From: Hypomesus transpacificus
Taxonomy: Eukaryota; Chordata; Actinopteri; Osmeriformes; Osmeridae
Direction: 5' to 3'
Length of the DNA: 64,000 nucleotides
Assembly (NCBI RefSeq): GCF_021917145.1
Contig: NC_061062.1
Coordinates: 14,468,706-14,532,705 of the forward strand
Each line of letters opens with the position of its first letter. The first letter of the stretch is position 1. Made by a program: the position numbers and the translations under genes. The notes under the pieces are model-generated. The model saw only the letters and a program-made list of their open reading frames with translations. It did not search any database and was not told the origin of the DNA. This document shows, piece after piece, positions 1 to 11,099 of the stretch.

Positions 1-3000
1 GATGTGTCATTGCGGGGTCTGTACTTCATGTTGACCCTGTTCCTGGGCATCTTGTTCGGCAGTATCTTCATGCTGGGTCCGGTTCTGCCTCTCATGCTGC
101 TGTCTCCCGCCTGGTACCGCTGGATCAGCAACCGCCTTATAGCCACCTGGCTCACCCTGCCTGTGGTGAGCCCTGAGCCTGTCATCTGGCAGCCTGGCCC
201 TTGTGGCCGCCCTCACGCTGTGCTGTGACCTCTTACTCCAGCGGCCTTGTTCCTGGCTGTACCTCAGTGTCCGTGTTGGAACAGCTCGTCTCATGAGCGG
301 CCGTGTTACATTGCCTTCATGTGCAGGGAAAGACAAAACTGGTTTCTCACTTCTGACTTTTTCTTTTCTCGCTCCCTCAAACCTTATCATTTCTCTGGCT
401 CACTCGAACCCCCCCTCCCCTCTCTGTCTCTCACCCCCCCTTCCTCTCTTTCGCTATCTCTCCTCCTCTGTCTCTCTCACTTCCCTCTCCCCACCTCCCT
501 CCCTCTGTCTCAGGCCCTGTTGGAGCTGGTATTTGGGGTGAAGGTGGTGATTACGGGGGATGGCTTCATCCCGGGGGAGCGCAGTGTGATCATCATGAAC
601 CACCGCACACGTCTGGACTGGATGTTCCTCTGGTGCTACCTGCTCAGGTACAGCTACCTGCGCCTGGAGAAGATCTGCCTCAAGGCTGCCCTCAAAGCAG
701 TGCCTGCCTTCGGTGGGTATGAGTAGCTTGGAAACGCGCACACATACACCTCACAGGGGACTTGGAAGTGCTTATTTGTCAGCGTAGTATACAGCCGAAT
801 AGAGCTCTTTCATTTGGGGTTGCAGATAAAATGCTGCCGTGACTGAAGTGTGTGTGTGTGGTGTGTGTGTTAAGGCTGGGCCCTGCAGGTGGCCTGCTAC
901 ATCTTTGTCCAGCGCCGGTGGGAAGATGACAGAGAACACATAGAGAACATGTTGGAGTACTTCTGCGACATTGGAGAACCACTGCAGCTTCTGCTGTTCC
1001 CCGAGGGAACCGACCTGACTGGTGAGAACCCGCGGAACACACGTGCCCACCCACACACACCTTAACCGACAGCCCCTTCCCGCACAACCTGGGATCGTAG
1101 GCCATGATGTATAGGCCCTGTATTTTTGGACACAGATTAAGTTTAATTCCTAGTCTAAAATGATTAAATTAGGTGATTCATTTGGACCAATCTATTCTTG
1201 GTCTAAGCCTAGGTCTAATCTGTGTCTGAGAAACTGTACTGTAATGTTTTGTTATTGACAGTATTTATACTGGTAGGTCAGGTGAGGAAACATCATTTCC
1301 TGTTTGTCAGTCTAATAGCCTCTAATCTGTTTTTCTACCAAAACATTCCCACAGAGAAGGCCTGTCCAGCCCTGTTCCCAAAGAGTAGATTTTCTCTCTA
1401 GACGAGGCTAACCTGATTCAGCATGGTGACCAAATCTTTATTTTAATAAAATGCAGCTAGATTAGGGTTGGAGCTAAAGACTACAATACACTGGCTCCTG
1501 GGAAACAGGGCAGGGCAGCGTCCCAACATGGAGACTTAGACCATTAACGCATAAAGCACCTTAGACGCCACACTAAGCCAAAGTCCCTGTCCATCCTTAA
1601 GACAGGATGAGCCAGCTCATTTCGTTGTCAGCCTGACGTCACTGGGCTACCAGACCTCAAGTGAAGTTATATTGGTTCGAAAGCTAGCTAGCTTAGCTGT
1701 CCTACATCCATACATCTCCTCTGTTCGCGTAGCCCCAAACTGGGCATAGCCCTAAGCCTTTCAACTACCGTTTTGTATCTTTGCTGGGAAGGAATGTTCT
1801 GTCGTTTGTGTGTTTCTTTCCGAGGATTTTGCGCCTTCCCCTTAAACCGGGGCTTACGTTTACTAGCAAATCCATGGTCAGAAATTACATCTCATAGCTG
1901 TACTGTTCTCTCATCTTCATCTTGAAGATGACCCCCTTTCACGACACACACACAAACACAACACAACACACACCTGTAGGATTTAGATGAGGGTGCAGCT
2001 AAGCCCCCCTGAGGATTTCTGTGGTCCCTGCAGGATCAAAGAAGGCTTTATTACTTTATGAAATGAACAGGCCATATGGGACAGGTCCTAGCTTTGTCCC
2101 CTGAAGGAGGGGATTTCTGGGGATGGCCAGGTGAAGGGCTCCTCCCTAGACGACCTCCCCCTCCACCCTCCCAGTGTCCTGCATGTCTGCCTGTCCCCAC
2201 TCATACTAAAAAAGTTAAACACTCATCATTCCCGGTAAATCCGCTAAGAAAGAGGGCTTTGGTCTCATTTGGACCAAAATAGATACACCCCCCCCCCCCC
2301 CCCCCCCCCCCCCCCATGTCAACCTCTGGAGCTCCTCCTCCCTGCCTGACCCTTAACCCCCCCATCTGTGCTCCCCGCTCCTGCAGAATACACCAGAGCA
2401 AGGAGTGATGACTTTGCAGAGAAGAACGGCCTTCCCAAGTTCGAGTACGTCCTTCACCCCAGGACCAGGGGCTTCACCTTCATCGTGGACACACTGAACA
2501 AAGGTCAGTCCAATGACTAAAACAACAATGATGGGGGGGAAAAACAACAAAAATCAGTGAAAGGTTGTAATGCAGTTGTCCCATAGAGTATAAGTATATC
2601 ATAATACTGTTCCGTGTGTGATTGTCGTCACCATTGAACCCCTATGAAAACAACGCTAGGTACACCATAACAGCCCATGATGTGAACTCCCAGCTAAATG
2701 TACCTGTCAAACACAGTTGATACATCAACACTGTAAAGCCTGCCAGAGTTAGATCTCCTGACAGCTGCGTTTTCAATCCCCGCTGCCACCCTGCTGCCAC
2801 CCCCCTGTCCGACTCCTCTGTCCCCGGTGTCAGACTGGTGCCTCATCGACAGTGCGCCACCTATTACACCACCACTACCACTGCTGGATCGCATTTCCCT
2901 GTTAGCTCACCCTGGCTCTCTTCCAGCATGCCTTAAATACACCTCCTCCTGCCGTCATGTCTTTACCCAAACACAGGTGGGAAGGGAGGGGGGATGCAGG

Positions 3001-3968
3001 GGTTTGGGGGGGTGGGGGGGGGGGGGGGGGGTGGCAGGTGTCAGATATTAAACTCAAAGCCTATTGTGCTGTGATATGGGAGAGACTGAGACTAATTCCG
3101 TAATGTAGGCTAAGGTTTACCATACAGTAGCATAACAAGCACGTGATGGAGTCAACAGCAGAGATTAGTAAAGATAAGTAATTTTGGCACTGTCTTACTC
3201 TGACACGAGCGACCTTGTGCAATGGTAGCGTGATCTGTCAAGGGTCCATTGCAAAGCATCCATCCAGGGCCAATATCAATCTATATGGAAGGAAAGGAAG
3301 ACTGTCTTTGGGATTCTTTATAATATATAGTTAATTGTCTATAATCTATTGGAGGAGTCTCTTTAAATTCTTTAGGCTAATTATGTTATGAACTGTAATA
3401 TTGATGATGATCTCCCATTCTCTCATGTTCCTCCTGTACAGGAAAGAACCTGGACGCGATCCACGACATCACGATCGCCTTCCCCCAGAACATCGCCCAG
3501 ACAGAGCGCCAACTTATCCTGGGCCTGTTCCCCCGCGAGATCCACTTCCACGTGCGCCGCTACCCGGCCTCCTCCCTGCCCACCTCCCCCTCCGAACTGA
3601 ACACCTGGTGCCAGGAGCGCTGGGCGGAGAAGGAGGTCCGCCTCAGGCACTTCTACGCTGGCCAGCCCCGGGCCTTCCACAGGGAGGGGCCGACCCGCGT
3701 GCCCCCCTGCAAGACGGAGCTGCGCGTGTCCCTGATCAAGGCGGTGTCGCTGCTCTACTGGAGCTGCTTCATCCCCCTGTGCATGGCCGGGCTGTGGCTG
3801 TGGCCCATGCTGCGGGTCTACTTCCTGCTAATGGTGGCGGTGTACATGGGCCAGCTGAGGCTGGGGGGCGGGCTGGAGCTTCTGGAGCTGGCCTGCCACC
3901 GCTACTGGACGTCCGTGGCCAGGGACAGGAAGAAGAAGGACCTGCTGGAGGGGAAGAAGGAGGGATGA
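1..3968 (+). CDS. lclat1: Lysocardiolipin acyltransferase 1 (LCLAT1/ALCAT1), 5'-partial
   Basis: This is an ER/mitochondria-associated membrane acyltransferase that transfers acyl chains to lysocardiolipin and other lysophospholipids (known for the family). Coding exons read at 1-165, 514-712, 875-1021, 2387-2503 and 3442-3968; all junctions are GT-AG, the phases agree, and 384 codons plus stop remain. The first visible codons align with residues just after the N-terminus of mammalian LCLAT1, so the start lies left of the window. The GTG at position 4 is not taken as a start. The first exon encodes a hydrophobic segment (LYFMLTLFLGILFG). Exon 2 holds the acyltransferase block NHRTRLDW (NHx4D), exon 3 holds FPEGTD, and exon 5 has the VPPCK stretch and two C-terminal hydrophobic segments. 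The protein ends in a lysine-rich tail (RKKKDLLEGKKEG), as expected for an ER protein. I am very sure of the family and sure of the orthologue. Confidence 0.95.
1122..1236. mobile_element. Small foldback MITE in lclat1 intron
   Basis: The ends are inverted copies of each other. The left side reads GGACACAGATTAAG and the right side reads CTAATCTGTGTCTGAG, with further imperfect pairing around CCTAG inside. The whole would fold into a hairpin of about 115 bases. It lies in the intron between lclat1 exons 3 and 4. There is no coding capacity and the boundaries are approximate. Confidence 0.6.
2288..2315. repeat. Poly-C tract (28 bases)
   Basis: An uninterrupted run of 28 C, about 70 bases upstream of lclat1 exon 4. 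A G-rich run of 18 bases at 3014-3031 lies in the next intron. Such lengths are prone to sequencing error, so the exact counts are uncertain. Confidence 0.9.
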
Positions 3969-5992
3969 TGAGAAGGGGTGGGTGGGTGGGTGGGTGGGCG
4001 GGAGGGGGCGCTGGACAGAGGGCGGTGGGGGGGGGGGGAGCTTCTCCAAGGGTCCAGGGATGGGCCCTAAGGTGCAGGTGGGTGCTACTCGCACTAACCT
4101 CCATGTCCACGGCCGCTCTCAGGGCAGACGGGCGGGCGACCGGCCTGCATGGCTTTAGTTTCACCTCCTCAAATTTTATGTTCAGCCATAGCAATGTGTT
4201 TTTTTAAATGGGATTTTAAAGTTGGTTCCTATTTTTTTATGCTTATTTTGTTATTCTTCCATTGTTTTGTTATTTATTTATTGGGATTATTATTATGGAG
4301 CAGAGCCATAGTGCATGGCACTCATACAAAACCTGTGTGTATACTGTGACAATTCTAGCCAATATCCTTTCCAATACTGTGCTGTGTATAGCTGATCTAG
4401 ATTCCTTGTAAGTGTAGCCAAATGAGTCACTGTTTTCACAGGCATTGTTTAGCCAACTAGATGAAATGATAAGAACTGAATTGCTAGGAGTCCAAGTGAA
4501 GTCAGTCATACACATCAAGTGTAGCATTGTTTACCTGTGCTGAATCAGAATAGTCTAGTCTGTCATATAGTAAGGCTGTCTTTGTACAATTTTGCTTTAA
4601 GCCCCTATACAGGTTTTTATATTGTTTATGTTTGGCTCTCAAAATAGGAACATGAGGTTTTCGACAATATTTTACTTGACGGTCTTTATAAGCATTCAGA
4701 ACACTTTTATGTGAGTGGGAGTACATTTGCCTATGTTCACGTCATATACATTCAACAACAATTTAAATATGTCATAATATTATAGCAATTTTACCCTGAA
4801 AATCTAAAAACATGACATCTCAAATGCTCATGTTTCTTTTCACTTACCAACAATCACATGCTTATACAATCAGGGACCCAACCACTACATTCACACAAAA
4901 CTATCAAACATTACATATGTAGGAATAATAATTTCTGTCTGCAGCTTTAAAGATAAGATCTACCAATCACTTGCCCGCCCCTTTCTAATATATACAAAAT
5001 CACACGTTATACATCAGCAATCATAAAGGTTCCATAAAGGTGTCTTGGGTTGTTATGGAGACCTATGTCAAGTACAGTGTTGCCAGGTTTTTTTATGCAT
5101 TAAAAAATAGCTTTTGCACAGGCGAGCCAAAGTCGAGAAGCGGTTTGCGAGGTAAAGAGAAACCGTTGTAGAATGTAGACTGGACTGCCTTTGTCAGGAC
5201 AGGGTAGCTCCTCTTCGTGGTGCCAAGGTGCCTGTGTAGGTGACCTCACACACAGTGGGAGTCACGCCAAAATGAACGATGGTCATCATCAAATAGGAAA
5301 CTAGGGAAGCAGATTTTTTTGTTGCTCTTTCTAGGAACTGGGGGGAGACTGTGATTGGCTGGCTGGGGGTTTCGGGGGTGGAAACATGCGAGCGACGTAA
5401 CCCCACTACCTCCCGGGTGTCACGAAGGAGGACCAGACTTGGAGTGGAAAACTTGCCTCGGACACCCTAATCCAAAAATGCCCCCCCGCCAATTGATGCC
5501 CACCTCCCTCCCTCTCCCCATCCTCTCTTTCTTTTTACCTCTCTCCAGGGACCTGGCGTGGGATGAGCCTGCGCTAAACTCAATTAGGGAACGACAGCTG
5601 AGAAAGCTGCACCGATTGTGCCAAAAAAAAAAGCAAATATGGAAGCGAAATGGAAACAGGAGATTGGGCCGCACTTGATCTTCTTCTAACCCCCCCCCCC
5701 CCCCGCCCCCCCCCGACCCGGATCGTCCCCTGCCTGTCCATCTCTCTCCAGGCCACCTCCTACCAACCCAGCAACCTTGCCATATAGAGGCTGGTTGGTT
5801 GGGGTTAGGTTCTTCTCTTGCAGTCCCCTCCAATGTAGATGCCACAGGTGATCTGTGTCCCCCAGGCCTCCTCCATGCTGCAGGTCCAACGGTCCTTTTT
5901 ATAAACAAGTCTTAAGTATATGTGCTGTTCCGGCGGTTAACGCTCACCCATGAGTGATGCGGCTGAGGCTGTTTTTATTCCCCATTTTTAGT
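3969..5992. other. lclat1 3' UTR and downstream non-coding DNA
   Basis: This stretch holds the lclat1 3' UTR followed by AT-rich intergenic DNA. The UTR begins with a GGGT/GGGC-rich patch near 3980-4040. No convincing exon was found on either strand. Around 5690-5715 there is an interrupted poly-C tract. No clear poly(A) signal was seen close to the stop codon; the first good AATAAA on this strand is near 6507. Confidence 0.6.
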
Positions 5993-6190
5993 TGTGTTCC
6001 CACGAGGCCCCTAGTGTGTTCCCACGAGGCCCCTAGTGTGTTCCCACGAGGCCCCTAGTGTGTTCCCACAAGGCCCCTAGTGTGTTCCCACGAGGCCCCT
6101 AGTGTGTTCCCACGAGGCCCCTAGTGTGTTCCCACGAGGCCCCTAGTGTGTTCCCACAAGGCCCCTAGTGTGTTCCCACGAGGCCCCTAG
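5993..6190. repeat. 22-bp minisatellite, nine copies
   Basis: Nine head-to-tail copies of TGTGTTCCCACGAGGCCCCT plus AG. All are identical except copies 4 and 8, which carry CACAAGG instead of CACGAGG. The array lies between lclat1 and ypel5. There are no unique spacers, so it is not a CRISPR array. Confidence 0.97.
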
Positions 6191-6874
6191 TGTGTGAGTA
6201 GAGAGGCTGGATTCTACACACTGTGATGGACGGACTGAATTATTTTCGCTCATCAGCATGTTTGACCTATTTACCTATGATCCATTTCTTTCTGTTCACC
6301 AAGACCTCCAAAGCAGCTTTCCCTCTCCCCAAATGATTTCCCCTTCTTTTTACTTCTCTTTCTCCTTCCTCTCATCTCTGTTTCTCCTCCATGCCTCTCT
6401 TTCTCTCCTGTATTTTTGCTCATAATACAATCAACCGCTGATGCTGGACTTAACAATCACCGTCCTCAGGTATATCTTAACGGGCCACTGTTATCCGTCA
6501 CGCTGTATAATAAATAGGAATAAATCCATTCACTGTTTCAACCCATTTTGTCGTAGTCCTGTTATTTTTTCTGCATGTGCTTGTGTAAAGATATCCGCTT
6601 TTGGTACAATCAGAGATTCTATTCATGCAGGATATACCCCCAGATCTACTCTGTGGCCTATTACGTTAATGACACCAAACTGTCACTGATAAAAATGACC
6701 TTCAGAAGGCATTAGCAGAAATGAAAGCGAGTTATGGTCGCAGAGTCATGTCACTTTGAACATAATCAGCAGTTTTTATGAGCACTACTATGACAGGCAG
6801 AAAGAGGCACTTCTGCAGCGATCATGGTGAACCCTATTGCAGTGAATAAGTCAACAAGCGCTCATATTATTCTT
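6191..6874. other. Intergenic DNA, nothing recognised
   Basis: A pyrimidine-rich patch lies near 6300-6410 and AATAAA-like hexamers lie near 6507-6520, which might serve as a distal lclat1 poly(A) signal. No gene is seen. Confidence 0.5.
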
Positions 6875-7066
6875 GGGAGTCAGGTGGCTGAGCAGTTAGG
6901 GAATCGGGCTAGTAATCTGAAGGTTGCCAGTTCGATTCCCGGCCATGCTAACGTTGTGTCCTTGGGCAAGGCACTTCACCCTACTTGCCTCAGGGGGAAT
7001 GTCCCTGTACTTACTGTAAGTCACTCTGGATAAGAGCGTCTGCTAAATGACTAAATGTTAATGTAA
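6875..7066 (+). mobile_element. tRNA-derived SINE
   Basis: The head resembles a tRNA with an RNA polymerase III promoter: an A-box-like TGGCTGAGCAGTTAG and a B box GTTCGATTCCC. A conserved body follows (TTGGGCAAGGCACTTCACCC), then a tail reading CTCTGGATAAGAGCGTCTGC and TAAATGACTAAATG. A diverged second copy lies at 40617-40809. This tail is widespread in teleost SINEs and LINEs. The ends are approximate, and no clear target duplication was found. Confidence 0.85.
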
Positions 7067-9001
7067 ATATTACACAACACCACTCTCTCTCTGTCTGACA
7101 CACACAAGACTACCGCAGACATGCGGAGGGCAAGAGATTTGAAGGTGAAGTGGGGTTGCCTTGGCAACTAATGTTGACTCCCTCGTCTCCTAGCAACATG
7201 ATGGGGAGTGATGTCAATGGAACTATTACTATTTTCTGTCCTGCTGCTGATGGAACAAGGCCTCTGCCTTCTTTGACTCTTTGTATCCTTCCCTTTCCCT
7301 CTGCCTCTCTCTCCCTCCCTTTCTCTGTTTCCCCGCTCTATCGTTCTTTTTGTCAGTCTCTCCTCTCCCCCCCTCCCCACTATCTGGTCTTATTATACAT
7401 TGCAGAGTAATCCTGGGGGGAAGTGGTGGGGGCTCACGCTGGCTGACAGTTGGTAATAGATGAGTGACAATACGGGTGGAAGACTCCCGATTGATGCAAG
7501 CCTTTTAAAAATAGGCACCCAGCAACTATGAATCACTGGCCGATTATGGATGCAATTACGTTGCCAGTGTTCTTTTTTATCCCCCCACCCCCACCTCTCC
7601 AACTCCCTCCTCTTTCTTGGTTATACACATCCCCTGTGCTTCCATAGAAGTCTACCTATGACTGGTTTTTAGTGGGTGGAGGCACGATGCAGAAACACAT
7701 GCCGTCTTACAGTGAGCCAACAAGGTGGGCTGATTGTAGAGACACATATCCTCCTCACTCGCCCTCTCGCCCCTCTCCTTGAAAGGCTGACCCTCACGCC
7801 CAAAATACCTGGACACCCAGTGTCCCATTTCCATGATGACAAAGCGTTTCTAACAGCATCACAGAGACAATGCGATGGATTATCGAAAACACTGTCTTTA
7901 GAAAGAACTTGGATGCCATCACTAAGCTCCCCACCTTTGAGACTTGACTCATGGCTTGGCCTGTGGCATGCAGAGCATTAGGATGAGCAGGAAAGGTGTG
8001 ATTACCTAGCTATCTAGGTGACCTCATGTGTGTTGGCTGCTTACAGATGGATTGGCTTAGAGCTGGAGTGAGCCAAGGACAACACAGGGTGTGTTCATTC
8101 ATCACACCTGCCAGTGGGTGTGCCTGACAACTGAGTTGGTGGGATGTGCTGTAGCTGTGTCTAACTGTGGATCCCTTCTCCCCTGTTTGTCCTGGATGGT
8201 GTGTCACGAGTCATGGTGTCATGGTGTGTCACGAGTGAAGGACCATGTTGAACCGAACATTCACACAAACACTCAACATCCAACCAGACACCCGCCAAGA
8301 GAGCACCCAACAAGATCAAGTCTAAAAATAACACCAAGGACTCAGTCATATCTATAGCTGGATTAAGACTTCTTCGTCACTGCCTGTCCTTAAGCCTATT
8401 TTACACACCACCAAAGCCAACCATAATTTGTATCCAGTGTTGAATGAGTCTCAGAGTAGGTTAGCTAAGTCTGTCTTGACGCAGCTCTCCATCCAGATCC
8501 TGTTGCATGTGACTTCAGTAAATGCCTTCTCTAGTTCTCCCACTTGTGTACACATGTCTATATTCAGGAGTACACAATGACTGTCGGAAAGATTTAAGGT
8601 GCGATTGACAATGTTAGAAGCATGCCTTACACCTTTCAAGATAGCCCGGGCATGTTCACTTAATTAAAAGGTCACCTAATGTCATTGTTTGATTTCACAA
8701 ATGTGTCAATGGTAGTAGTAAATGTACTCAAAAGGCCAGTTTTCATGACAGAACAATTTATAAGGATCCACTCATACTTTTTAAACACGATGTGTTATAT
8801 GATTATGTAAGACTTGAAAGACCACAGTTTATATAAAGCTTTTTTTAAGGCTGACCATAGTGGCATGAAACGTTAAATGTGTAAAATTGTTTCATGGCTG
8901 TTCCTTTGATCTCACGCAGAACATTTAACTTGTGTACTTGGTTGGTGAACTAAAGAGGACTGTCCACAATGCTAACATTCTTTAAAAGCGCATACTTTTA
9001 T
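7067..9001. other. Intergenic DNA, nothing recognised
   Basis: This is a gene-free stretch with a CT-rich patch near 7280-7380. Short open frames on both strands show no family resemblance, no splice-site support and low-complexity composition. The right end approaches the 3' end of ypel5. Confidence 0.5.
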
Positions 9002-9101
9002 TCAGTGTTTTGCTGCCCCCTAGTGCTTTCAGACTCACACATGAATGTCTGCCTGAAAGGACACACACCAGGACCAACCAAAATTCTGCAATACTTGATA
9101 C

Positions 9102-9107
9102 TTTATT
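9102..9107 (-). promoter_or_regulatory. Poly(A) signal of ypel5
   Basis: TTTATT on the + strand reads AATAAA on the - strand, about 1.46 kb downstream of the ypel5 stop codon. A second AATAAA lies at 8997-9002. Either would end the ypel5 transcript. Confidence 0.55.
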
Positions 9108-9565
9108 CAGAAATCTTTACTAGAGATTAAATCTAGGCAAAAGTCAACAGAAAAAAAACAAGCTTGCTTTTTTTTTACCTCATCAAGAAACAGATAACAC
9201 AAGAGCCATCTCAAACAATTCAAACCATAAAATCTCACTAAGAATAATGCAATCGTACATTAAGTATACCGACTAATAATAAAATGATAAGAAGAAGAAG
9301 CAATAATGTAATAATCTGCCCATGTCCACCGAATGCACGTTGGCCTGGGCAGGGTTGGAGATGGCAGGCTCCAGGTGACTGAGGGAGGTCATGGCTAAGA
9401 AAGCCCCCCTCTCTTCCTTGCACAGCTTAGGTTTGGGAGCAGCAGTTTGTGTCCAGGTCGCGCCGGCACAGCAGGCCACCAGTCTCTTGGGGCACGTGTC
9501 TACCATGCTCCAAGCATTCGTGAGAGAAATCCCTGGCCCACACACTCCTCACACGCTCCGGGAAA

Positions 9566-9591
9566 GGGGGGGGGGGGGGGGGGGGGGGGGG
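9566..9591. repeat. Poly-G tract (poly-C in ypel5 mRNA)
   Basis: A run of 26 G on the + strand inside the probable 3' UTR of ypel5, so the mRNA would carry poly-C. Confidence 0.9.
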
Positions 9592-10346
9592 TAAAGGGGA
9601 GGTCTGTCGCTTTGACAAGTCAGAGAGCGACCGGTCGGTCTTGACTGCACACGCGCAGCATCCATGCTTAGAGAATCAGCTTGATGAAATAGGCTAGAAG
9701 TTGATACATGCTATCCTCAGAAGATGTTTCCATGTCCAAGATTCACACAGCAAGAATGGAATACAGAGGTTTTTGGCTGCCATTTCAAAAGCATTTCATC
9801 AATTTGTGCAAGAACAATATGTCACCTAAATCAATGCTTGTCCAAATATTGACAGTCAGAGTTGTGCTTACGGACAGGTGCAGTACACAACACTGACACA
9901 AGGTTTACCACAACACAACACTAGGCAGACTGTACATTAAACATAATATCCCTAAGAGTTTTTGTGTGTCAGCTAGCAGTGATGTTAACTATCTTATCAG
10001 ACTATTAAACAAGATTCATGCCAATGTCCTTGTGCATAAACTGATGGAATCTGTTGACAAAACAATCCTATTTTGTCCCGGTACCTATCTACCGTGACTG
10101 CTGCTATACTGGTGACACAACAGCAGGGTAAATGTTTCCTCTTAAGTAGCATGCCTGTGAGTTTGTGTGTGTGTGTAAATGTGTTTGTGTGAATGTGTGG
10201 GTGAGTGTGACCAAAGTTGTGTGCCATGAAACTTGCGCATTGGTGTTAACAGGTCTGTGTGTGAGCGTGCATGAACTCAACAGAGTGGGAAAGGAGGGAC
10301 CTTGTCAAAGTATTCAGGAAGGAAGTCCTCTGAGGGGTGGGGCAAA

Positions 10347-10373
10347 GGGGGGGGGGGGGGGGGGGGGGGGGGG
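10347..10373. repeat. Second poly-G tract in ypel5 3' UTR
   Basis: A run of 27 G on the + strand, about 190 bases beyond the ypel5 stop codon on the - strand. A further G-rich patch lies at about 10500-10535. The transcript would contain long poly-C runs. Confidence 0.9.
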
Positions 10374-10564
10374 TCACACAAAGCCAAAACAGCATCAAGA
10401 GATCCAGCCAATCCAAAGGGGGTCAAAAGGTCTGTTTCTGTGATTGGGATTTGGCTCGGAAATGTGGAGGTCAGGGGATAGGGCAGAGGGCCTTCAGAGG
10501 GGGGGTGGGGTGGGGGTGAGGGTGGCGGTGGGGGATGTAGCGAGCAAGTCATCCCAGTGTGGCC

Positions 10565-11087
10565 TCAGGAGTTGTCCGAGGGGACGTGCTCCTCGAAGCC
10601 CTCGCTCTCTCTCACCAGCGCCCTCTCCAGGATGACGCGACCCTCCTTGTAGCGCTGGCTGTCCTCCGTGGCAAACTCGTAGATCCAGCCCAACTTGCTG
10701 TTGCAGTTCTTGCAGCTGACATCTCGCACCATGTGCCTGCCTGTCAGCATCACTCTGTCCTGCACCTCGCTGTACTGCAGGTTCACCACCTGAGGGGTGT
10801 TGGAAACACAGTTTGGACTAGTTGGTATTTGACATAACATGGGCAATCTTGTACCATTTCAACATTGCAATTGTTTAACAAAGCCGGTGGTTTAGTAAGT
10901 TTGGCACTGACAGGCAGACGTTACAGTGTGGTTGTTGTGGGGCTACCTTGTTGAACAGGAAGGCTCGGCCTGTCGCGCCAGTGAAACGGGTAGAGATGAG
11001 CTCAGAGCGATTGGTCAGGATGGTGTCACAGTTAGCACAGGAGAAGAGGCGCGTGCCCCCGATGTGGTCCAGGAAGATGCGCCCCAT
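10565..11087 (-). CDS. ypel5: Yippee-like 5 zinc-binding protein
   Basis: Two coding exons on the - strand: 11087 down to 10947 (ATG at 11085-11087, 47 codons) and 10789 down to 10565 (74 codons plus stop). They give 121 residues, the length of vertebrate YPEL5. The single Yippee domain shows the zinc ligands C17-x2-C20 and C73-x2-C76, with the 52-residue spacing typical of the family. The glutamate-rich tail ending PSDNS is also typical. YPEL5 is known to be associated with the CTLH/GID ubiquitin-ligase complex and with centrosomes and mitotic structures. An acceptor (TGTGCTTCAG) ends just before 11108, so the ATG exon has a short 5' UTR portion and at least one upstream non-coding exon. A possible donor for that exon is near 11478. 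Intron 10790-10946 is very short. Confidence 0.97.
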
Positions 11088-11099
11088 GTTGCTTCTGGA

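Noticed and set aside
1-6. GTG at position 4 as the start codon of lclat1
   Set aside because: The frame is open to the window edge and the family has upstream residues; the start lies outside or at the edge of the window.
3769-4194. Proline-rich open frame on the - strand opposite the lclat1 last exon
   Set aside because: It is a shadow of GC-rich coding and G-rich UTR sequence, with no homology signal or splice sites.
5993-6190. Regular direct repeats that could suggest a CRISPR array
   Set aside because: Units abut directly without unique spacers, and the genome is a vertebrate; it is a minisatellite.
6875-7066. Possible tRNA gene because of A and B boxes
   Set aside because: There is no complete cloverleaf; the body and tail match a second dispersed copy, so it is a SINE.
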